Assembly (NCBI GenBank): GCA_002404055.1
Contig: DHIZ01000408.1
Location: forward strand, 1 to 5,475
Source of the DNA: Chloroflexi bacterium UBA4733
GTDB taxonomy: Bacteria > Chloroflexota > UBA4733
DNA: 5,475 nucleotides
Direction: 5' to 3'
Position numbers and translations under genes: made by a program
Notes under the pieces: model-generated
The model's database searches: none
Told to the model about the DNA's origin: nothing
The model's input: the letters and a program-made list of their open reading frames with translations, nothing else
Shown here: positions 1 to 4,574 of the stretch, one piece after another
How the letters are laid out: each line of letters starts with the position of its first letter
Position numbering within the stretch: the stretch's first letter is position 1

Positions 1-87
1 GACCAGGATCTGGTCGCCCGGAGCGACCCGGTACTGCTTTCCGCCGCTGACGACGACAGCCGACAGCGAACCATCCGATTTGGGCAC
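1..87 (-). CDS. rplU: Ribosomal protein L21 (bL21), N-terminal 29 codons, cut by window edge
   Basis: L21 is a 23S rRNA-binding protein of the large ribosomal subunit. The minus-strand frame reads MPKSDGSLSAVVVSGGKQYR followed by VAPGDQILV, which matches the family's hallmark N-terminus (usually MYAVV-(K/R)-(S/T)GGKQYRV with a G-D-x-(I/L) turn). The residues before AVVV form an 8- to 9-residue extension over the common MYAVV start. The start chosen is GTG at 87..85. An in-frame TAG lies upstream at 138..136 and I see no in-frame ATG between them. No Shine-Dalgarno precedes the GTG, but a TAGAAT box ends 7 bases before it, which favours leaderless translation. L21 usually heads an rplU-rpmA(-obg) operon; the downstream genes are outside the window. 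Identity is confident despite the short length; the exact start is less certain. Confidence 0.88.
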   Translation of the reverse strand, partial: MPKSDGSLSAVVVSGGKQYRVAPGDQILV

Positions 88-94
88 GAACGGG

Positions 95-100
95 ATTCTA
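95..100 (-). promoter_or_regulatory. Candidate -10 box for a leaderless rplU transcript
   Basis: TAGAAT on the minus strand (five of six matches to TATAAT) is followed by exactly seven bases before the rplU GTG, so transcription would begin at or next to the start codon. This spacing is typical of leaderless genes in several GC-rich phyla. I see no convincing -35 hexamer 16-18 bases upstream, which lowers certainty. The absence of a Shine-Dalgarno before the GTG supports the reading. Confidence 0.5.
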
Positions 101-135
101 CCAAGACCATCGGCCAGACCGATTAGCAGAGCGCC

Positions 136-171
136 CTAGCGTGGCAGGGTTGGCCGGGTCCCCCCGGCCAT
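136..171 (-). CDS. Possible 11-codon leader peptide upstream of rplU
   Basis: ATG at 171..169 opens a short frame reading MAGGTRPTLPR and closing with TAG at 138..136. An AAAAGGA Shine-Dalgarno (185..179) sits seven bases before the ATG, the clearest ribosome-binding site in this gap. An 8-bp hairpin (151-170) starts within the ATG and covers the first seven codons. The frame is the same as that of rplU but is separated from it by the stop. It could be a regulatory leader ORF read from the upstream promoter candidate, or chance. There is no similarity to a known leader peptide that I recognise. Confidence 0.25.
   Translation of the reverse strand: MAGGTRPTLPR
151..170 (-). other. Perfect 8-bp hairpin in the region upstream of rplU
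   Basis: TGGCCGGG (151-158) pairs with CCCGGCCA (163-170) around a four-base loop (GGGA on the minus strand). The stem is nearly all G-C and should be stable in RNA or DNA. On the minus strand it is not followed by a T-run. On the plus strand it is followed by a T-rich stretch (175-185), but no plus-strand gene leads into it. It overlaps the start of the candidate leader ORF, so a regulatory role in an rplU 5' leader is possible. Confidence 0.45.
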
Positions 172-206
172 GACTTTGTCCTTTTCGCCTCTCAATCGTG
201 GCCGGG

Positions 207-235
207 AGTATCAATTCGTAATCGGTCCCAACCAA
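207..235 (-). promoter_or_regulatory. Weak sigma70-like promoter upstream of rplU
   Basis: On the minus strand TTGGTT (235..230) and GATACT (212..207) are separated by 17 bases. They match the -35 and -10 consensus at three and four of six positions. The site lies in the most AT-rich part of the gap, downstream of the operon terminators and upstream of the leader ORF's Shine-Dalgarno, so it would produce a leader of roughly 110 bases before rplU. The match is modest and could be chance. Confidence 0.3.
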
Positions 236-240
236 TAACC

Positions 241-271
241 GGAAAGAGAGCAGGCACGCGCGAAGCGCCTG
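241..271 (-). terminator. Second hairpin after the membrane-protein operon with pyrimidine-rich tail
   Basis: Reading the minus strand, CAGGCGC (271..265) pairs with GTGCCTG (257..251), six Watson-Crick pairs and one G-U pair, around a seven-base loop. A pyrimidine-rich tract CTCTCTTTCC (250..241) follows. It resembles an intrinsic terminator with an imperfect U-tract and lies behind the first hairpin, so it may be a back-up stop. Confidence 0.4.
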
Positions 272-277
272 CCGGTG

Positions 278-302
278 AGAGGGAACCATCTGGGTTCCCT
301 CT
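278..302 (-). terminator. Perfect 10-bp hairpin 7 bases after the last operon gene
   Basis: AGAGGGAACC (278-287) is the exact reverse complement of GGTTCCCTCT (293-302), with a five-base loop. On the minus strand the hairpin begins seven bases past the TAG at 312..310. A G-U and an A-U pair can extend the stem outward. No U-run follows directly, so it is either a weak intrinsic terminator or a 3'-end protecting structure acting together with the hairpin at 251-271. Its position makes it the likely 3' border of the valS-membrane operon. Confidence 0.6.
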
Positions 303-309
303 TACCTCT

Positions 310-1119
310 CTACTTCATGAGGAATGACGTGACCACGACCAGCACGAGCACCAGCAGTGCGTATGGCGCAACCGCGCGGCGGTAGAGGCCACGGGCCGTG
401 GCGACCCCGCGGCGGAGCATCAGGGCGCCCGCCCCGATGCCTAGAGCGGCGATCGCCAGGGTGATCCCGAAGAAGCGGAGTAGGCCGAGGACGTCGTCCG
501 CGGAGGGCGGAAAGAACAGCGTGGTGAACAGTCCGCAATAGGGAAACCAGCACAACGCCCGGGTCGCGTCAAAGCGAGGGCGGGCGCGCCTGTCGCCGGG
601 CGGCGTGAGCGGCCACAGCCTGAGAAGGGCCGGCAGGCAGAGCAGGTACAGAAACCCGCTTGCGACCTTGACGGGAAGCAGCGACGAGACCAGCACATTG
701 CCGAGGACCTGGGGCCGAAGGCTTTCCGGCTCAACCGCAGGCCCCAACACCGCCAGCAACCAGCAGAACTGGATGACCAGCAGCAGGCCTGGCGCCGGCA
801 CGAACTCCAGGCTCAGCGCGAGCTCCGCCCATACCGTGAATGCGAGCACCATCGCGGCCACGATCACGTTGCGCTCCACCGATGGCACCGGGTTGAACGG
901 GGCAGCGAGCTGCACCGCCGCGAGCACGGCGAACAGCGCCACGGTCGCCACCACCGGCGAGCGCAGCTCGCGAACGCTCGAAGGCAGGATCCACTCGCCC
1001 TTAGCCGCGCGCGTCCAGACCACCTCGGCCGCGACTCCGAAGACCGCCATCGTCAGCAGGCCGGGGTACAGAACGAGCGCGACAGTGTGGGTAGCCAGCG
1101 CCGAAAGGATCTGTGTCAC
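310..1119 (-). CDS. Polytopic membrane protein, divergent NuoH/HyfC-like (269 aa)
   Basis: The last gene of the membrane cluster encodes about eight hydrophobic segments, near residues 14-34, 55-75, 84-104, 110-130, 140-165, 190-203, 214-234 and 248-266. Resemblance to the NuoH/HyfC family is clearest in the C-terminal third: LFTTLFFPP (197-205), a helix, an Arg-rich loop (R236, R237, R243, R247, R248) and a final helix. This follows the family pattern of S-x-LFxGG, helix, R-rich loop, terminal helix. The family's quinone-site motifs (R-x-GP near the first loop and the E-x-E/EYSG loop) are not visible, and the protein is shorter than the roughly 325 residues of E. coli NuoH. The start is GTG at 1119..1117, overlapping the previous gene's TGA as GTGA. 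An open frame reaches back to 1257, but that would overlap by about 140 bases and begins with an Arg/Pro-rich non-membrane stretch. As a membrane protein it is certain; as a NuoH relative it is tentative, resting partly on gene order. Confidence 0.7.
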   Translation of the reverse strand: MTQILSALATHTVALVLYPGLLTMAVFGVAAEVVWTRAAKGEWILPSSVRELRSPVVATVALFAVLAAVQLAAPFNPVPSVERNVIVAAMVLAFTVWAELALSLEFVPAPGLLLVIQFCWLLAVLGPAVEPESLRPQVLGNVLVSSLLPVKVASGFLYLLCLPALLRLWPLTPPGDRRARPRFDATRALCWFPYCGLFTTLFFPPSADDVLGLLRFFGITLAIAALGIGAGALMLRRGVATARGLYRRAVAPYALLVLVLVVVTSFLMK

Positions 1120-2333
1120 AGGCCGGCCAGCGCCAGGAACGGTTGCGGGTACAGCCCGATGACGACGTTGATCGCGAGCGCGATGCCGACTCCCCACGCT
1201 TGTCGCCCGCGTGGCAGGCCGAGGCTTCGGCCCAGACGGAGCGACGGGGGCAGCCACAGCAGCAGGCCCAGCCCGATCGCGAGCGCCAGCGGCCAGTAAA
1301 GCTGGGTCGCGCCGCGCAGAAGAAGGACGCGGGCGGCAAACCCGGCGAATGGCGCAGACCCGGCGAGCATCGCCGCCGCCAGCAGGTTGATTGGTCTGTC
1401 ATTGGGACGCTTCTCGCGCAGAGACTGGCGCGACCACAGATACAGGGGGAGCCGGCTGAGCACGATCCCGTACAGCAGCAGGATGGCGGCGCGCTGGCCG
1501 TCCGCGATCGCCAGCCCCAGGCCGCACAGCACCAGCCCCCAGTCGGCGATGAACGAGTAATGCCACGCGGCCGCGCCGTTCTCGGTGCGCCATGACGCGA
1601 TGCTCCCCCACACGACGTTCAGGAGCCCGAGGCCGATCATCATCGCGCCAAGGACTCCGCCCTCCGTTGGGATCAGTTCGCGCGCTCGCGCGAGCACGGC
1701 GAGCGCGAGCACCGGACCGATGAGCGCGATCCATGGAATCGGAGACGTGGCCGTCCTCTCGTTTGGATCGAACTCGTGCATGTACGGCAGCGCGCCGACG
1801 GCCGCGCACAGACCGGCGACGAGGCCAACCGCGGCAAAGCGTGCAAGAAACTCCGGCCCTTCGGCGCGCGCGCACATGGCCGCCAGGCTGAGCAGGACCA
1901 CGGCAAGTACAGGGCCGCGCAATCGGGTGACGAACGAGCGGCCGCCTGGTGCCGCCGCCTGCAGCACCGAGAGGACGAGCACCACGAGGATCAGGATCTC
2001 GAGGCTGCCCGCGGCGGCGATCGCGGTCATGCCGGCCAGCCCGGCCAGTCCCCACGTCAGCAGGATCGCCCGCTCGACCGCCAGTGGCGCCAGGACGACG
2101 GTGAGCGCCAGCGCGATCCCCGCGGCGAGCAACATCGCGCGGCTTTCAGGCGACAGGGAGAGTCCGATGCCGAGCTGGTCCGAGGTCCGCCCAGGTTGTG
2201 ACAGGACGAGAGCCGCCATCCCTAAGAACCCGAGAATGGCCGCGGCCAACAGCGCCGCCCTCGGTCGCGCCCGAAGGATGGCCGCGCAGACCGACCCGGC
2301 GGCCGGCAGCCCCACGGCCAGCTCAGGCGCCAT
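1116..2333 (-). CDS. NuoN/HyfF-like proton-antiporter-fold membrane subunit (405 aa)
   Basis: This is a hydrophobic protein with some ten to twelve membrane segments, related by motif to the NuoL/M/N, HyfF and Mrp antiporter family of complex I-like membrane arms. Visible landmarks are GSLEILILVVLVL (109-121), matching the TM5 segment with its conserved Glu (E112); AVGALPYMHEF (178-188), matching K-x-G-A-x-P-F-H of TM7 but with Ala178 in place of the lysine; YGIVLSRLPLYLW (288-300), matching the TM8 HxxxK segment with Arg294; and APFAGFAARVLLL (327-339), matching P-x-x-GF-x-x-K with Arg335. The only lysine is K308, in a loop. E. coli NuoN has about 485 residues, so this version is short. The start is ATG at 2333..2331, preceded by GGAGAGG and overlapping the previous gene by 11 bases; an earlier frame start at 2390 lies inside that gene and adds a polar stretch. 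The end overlaps the next gene as GTGA. Its partner in the membrane is probably the 570-aa protein. Confidence 0.78.
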   Translation of the reverse strand: MAPELAVGLPAAGSVCAAILRARPRAALLAAAILGFLGMAALVLSQPGRTSDQLGIGLSLSPESRAMLLAAGIALALTVVLAPLAVERAILLTWGLAGLAGMTAIAAAGSLEILILVVLVLSVLQAAAPGGRSFVTRLRGPVLAVVLLSLAAMCARAEGPEFLARFAAVGLVAGLCAAVGALPYMHEFDPNERTATSPIPWIALIGPVLALAVLARARELIPTEGGVLGAMMIGLGLLNVVWGSIASWRTENGAAAWHYSFIADWGLVLCGLGLAIADGQRAAILLLYGIVLSRLPLYLWSRQSLREKRPNDRPINLLAAAMLAGSAPFAGFAARVLLLRGATQLYWPLALAIGLGLLLWLPPSLRLGRSLGLPRGRQAWGVGIALAINVVIGLYPQPFLALAGL

Positions 2334-2862
2334 CGACCTCTCCGATCCGGATAAGCGAGATGCCGACGGCGACGATCGCCGCCAGCACATACAGAGCCGG
2401 CCCGGGGCTGGTGTCGGCCACGCCCGCCGCCGCCGCGACGGCCAACGCCAGCGCCACCAGCGCGGTCAGGACAGCCGGAGGTTCGCTCGGAGTCAGCACG
2501 CGGGCCGCCATCAGGCCGAGGACAGAGAGCGCGGCGAACCGAAGGGGCGCGCCGGGTCCTGTCATCAGGGACGTGGAGATCCACAAGGCCAGCAGCCCGA
2601 CGGCGGCGGCGAGCACCAACCTCGCGGTCGAGCCTGGCGGCATGAGCCCCCACTCATCGCGGCCGGCGCGCAGGCGCTGGACGACCGCAACCCCGCCGCC
2701 GGCGAACAGGGCGACTGCCGCCTCCACCTCGCCCCCCACCAATGCGAGGCCCGCGAAGCCAACGGTGACCAGGGCCAGCCCGGCCGCCAGCCCGCGTCGC
2801 CCTTCGGACAGGACGATCAGCGCGGCGCCCAGCCAGGCGGCGAAAGCAGCGGCGGCGCTCAC
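2323..2862 (-). CDS. HyfE/NuoK-like small membrane subunit (179 aa)
   Basis: The protein has about six hydrophobic segments (roughly 2-19, 25-43, 46-63, 80-100, 106-121, 128-148 and 155-172, some marginal). The N-terminal half resembles NuoK and the NuoK-like half of HyfE: RRGLAAGLALVTVGFAGLAL (22-41) fits R-x-N-L-x-x-L-x-x-x-E of TM2, with Thr33 where NuoK has its glutamate, and GGEVEAAVALF (43-53) fits the AxxEAAxGL of TM3, with Glu47 in place of the second conserved glutamate. HyfE proteins are about 215 residues, NuoK about 100, so size and position between two antiporter-fold genes favour a HyfE-like role. The start is GTG at 2862..2860, overlapping the preceding TGA as GTGA; the frame opens further upstream, at 2904, but inside the neighbouring gene. 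The match is short, and an unrelated small membrane protein cannot be excluded. Confidence 0.68.
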   Translation of the reverse strand: MSAAAAFAAWLGAALIVLSEGRRGLAAGLALVTVGFAGLALVGGEVEAAVALFAGGGVAVVQRLRAGRDEWGLMPPGSTARLVLAAAVGLLALWISTSLMTGPGAPLRFAALSVLGLMAARVLTPSEPPAVLTALVALALAVAAAAGVADTSPGPALYVLAAIVAVGISLIRIGEVDGA

Positions 2863-4571
2863 CTGTTGACGGCGTATGCGAGGGCGATGAGGGTGGCCAG
2901 CCACAGCAACGGCCTGCCCCCAGCAGCCGCTTTTTCCAGCGCGCGCAAGTTCACGATCGACCGATACTCCTCGGGCACCGCGGCTTTGCGGACAGCGTCA
3001 AGCCAGCGCTTGGGCACATCAATGCCGGGAATGGTGAATACGGGCCGCCTGGGCGGCGCTGACCTGGGCGTGGATGCAGATTTCTGATCCACCACCGGCA
3101 CCGGCTCGCGGCGGGGCCCCCGCTGCACCCCAAGGCCCCCAGCGAGGCCGTAGGCGATGGCGCCCAGCAGCAGAAGCGGTGCGAACAGGGTCAGCGCCGG
3201 CAGGTCCGTCTGGACGGTGGCCACCGACACCAGGCCGCCGCCCAATCCGGCCGAGCGAGGCATCACGTCCGCCTGCGCCGGCACGGCGAGCAACGTAACG
3301 ACCACCGGCAAGGCGGCGCCGGCAATGAGGAGGACTGCAGCAAGCGCCATCACCGTTCGTGGGGACGTTTCAATCGCCGGGTGGCCCCGGCCCGCCGGCA
3401 GCCCGACAGCACGCGCCGCGGCCAACATGAACAAGATCCAGACCGCTGCGCCGGCGATCCCGATCAAACCCATGAAGTCTCCGGCTCCGAATGTCGCGGC
3501 GATGGCGACAGCGAGCGCGCCGAAGGCCAGCCCCGGTGGAACCCCTACGGCCGCGGCGATCGTCAACAAGGTCGATGGACCGGAGCGGTCGGGTAGAAGT
3601 GGCAGGGAGGCGGCGAGCACGCCGATCGTGGCCAGCACCACGATCCCGGCCACCAAACCGACAGGCGTGCCGATGGCGATCGCCATCAGCGCGAAACCAC
3701 CGAGTCCCGGTATCAACTCGCCGAGATACTCGCGGCGAGTCGCGGCAGCCTGCGCGCGCACGGCGACGCCGAGCGAGACGAGCACGCCGAGGCACGCCAG
3801 CGCAACGCCCAGGATTGGCTGTGGGTAGCTGCCGTCACCCATCTCGTAAGCCCTGACCAGAAGGTAGAAGCCGAGCGGGTACAGGGTGGCGACGGCCATG
3901 CCCGCGGCTCGCAGGGACGGCCGCGACCAGAGCTGCGCGGGCCACCCGCGCCAGGGAAAAAGGCCGGAGGCCATCAAGGCAGCGACCGCGAGCAGCGAGA
4001 AGACGGGAACCGTCAGGGCGGAAACCGGGACCGCGGCGTAAACGGCAGTGCCGCCCACCACCTGCAGGATGGCGCCCGCCCAGCTCAGCGCCAGCCAGGC
4101 CGCCAGCAGGGCGCCCCACGGAGGGCGCGGGGCGCGGATGTCCTCGATGTCGAGCTGGATCACGGCCAGGGTCGCGGCGGTGCCGCCGGCCAGGGCGGTG
4201 AGCAGCACACCGCCCGCCTCGACGGCGAGCACTGCGGCCGCAACGCCGAGCGCGGCGACGGTGCCCTCCTGCCAGGTGCGCGGCTGGAGCGTGAGGAGGA
4301 TGGCGGAGGGCAGCAAGATCACGAGGCCGAACGCAAAGGCGACGCCGTCAAGCCGTAGGTCGAAGCCGGCTCCGAAGCCAAGCGGGCCGAGGGTCAGCTC
4401 CTCTGTGGAACGGATCGGCAGCCACAGGATGAAGAGGACTACTAGCGCGCCCCAGGCGCCGGCGCCGACGATCGCCCGCCCGGGCTTAAAGCCCGCGAGC
4501 CCCAGGGCCGCCGTCAACCCACCGGCAACCAGGGGGAGAGCGATGGGCGCCAGGAGAGCGAGCGGCGGCAT
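2859..4571 (-). CDS. NuoL/HyfB-like proton-antiporter-fold membrane subunit (570 aa)
   Basis: This is a large polytopic protein of the NuoL/M/N-MrpA/D-HyfB superfamily, with an estimated 13 to 15 membrane segments. FDLRLDGVAFAFGLVI (70-85) matches the early F-x-LRLDGLSxxF segment. LAVEAGGVLLTALAG (115-129) matches TM5 with the conserved Glu (E118). ASGLFPWRGWPAQLW (201-215), followed by PLGFYLLVR (232-240), matches KSAxFPxHxWLPxA and the GxYxLxR of TM7-TM8, but Ala201 stands at the lysine position. There is no lysine between K29 and K497, so every membrane lysine used by classical pumps is absent. Residues 481-551 form a Pro/Arg-rich polar linker and a probable amphipathic stretch (518-550) ahead of a final membrane helix (552-568), recalling NuoL's lateral helix and last TM. 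The ATG at 4571 lies 3 bases after the valS TAG with no clear Shine-Dalgarno, so it probably depends on translation of valS. The substrate (H+, Na+ or none) cannot be read. Confidence 0.8.
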   Translation of the reverse strand: MPPLALLAPIALPLVAGGLTAALGLAGFKPGRAIVGAGAWGALVVLFILWLPIRSTEELTLGPLGFGAGFDLRLDGVAFAFGLVILLPSAILLTLQPRTWQEGTVAALGVAAAVLAVEAGGVLLTALAGGTAATLAVIQLDIEDIRAPRPPWGALLAAWLALSWAGAILQVVGGTAVYAAVPVSALTVPVFSLLAVAALMASGLFPWRGWPAQLWSRPSLRAAGMAVATLYPLGFYLLVRAYEMGDGSYPQPILGVALACLGVLVSLGVAVRAQAAATRREYLGELIPGLGGFALMAIAIGTPVGLVAGIVVLATIGVLAASLPLLPDRSGPSTLLTIAAAVGVPPGLAFGALAVAIAATFGAGDFMGLIGIAGAAVWILFMLAAARAVGLPAGRGHPAIETSPRTVMALAAVLLIAGAALPVVVTLLAVPAQADVMPRSAGLGGGLVSVATVQTDLPALTLFAPLLLLGAIAYGLAGGLGVQRGPRREPVPVVDQKSASTPRSAPPRRPVFTIPGIDVPKRWLDAVRKAAVPEEYRSIVNLRALEKAAAGGRPLLWLATLIALAYAVNR

Positions 4572-4574
4572 ACG

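Noticed and set aside
98..289. 63-codon minus-strand frame across the gap before rplU
   Set aside because: It spans both hairpins' neighbourhood and the promoter candidate, has no ribosome-binding site and an ordinary GC-rich random composition.
605..1162. 185-codon plus-strand open frame
   Set aside because: It is antisense to the NuoH-like gene, with a Ser/Thr/Ala-rich composition and no ribosome-binding site or motif that I can identify.
1120..1257. Upstream extension of the 269-aa gene to an ATG at 1257
   Set aside because: It would overlap the previous gene by about 140 bases and add an Arg/Pro-rich segment; the GTGA overlap start at 1119 fits the operon pattern.
1680..1720. Repetitive CGCGAGC-type stretch
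   Set aside because: It is explained by Ala/Arg/Leu codons within the 405-aa gene (ALAVLARARELIP region) and shows no regular repeat unit.
2334..2390. Upstream extension of the 405-aa gene
   Set aside because: The added residues are polar and lie inside the preceding gene; the ATG at 2333 has a good GGAGAGG site.
2863..2904. Upstream extension of the 179-aa gene
   Set aside because: It lies within the end of the 570-aa gene and adds a His/Arg-rich stretch; GTG at 2862 forms a GTGA overlap.
1585..3087. 500-codon open frame on the plus strand
   Set aside because: It lies antisense to three genes with recognisable membrane motifs, has a low-complexity Ala/Arg/Thr/Ser composition typical of shadow frames in GC-rich DNA, and shows no domain.
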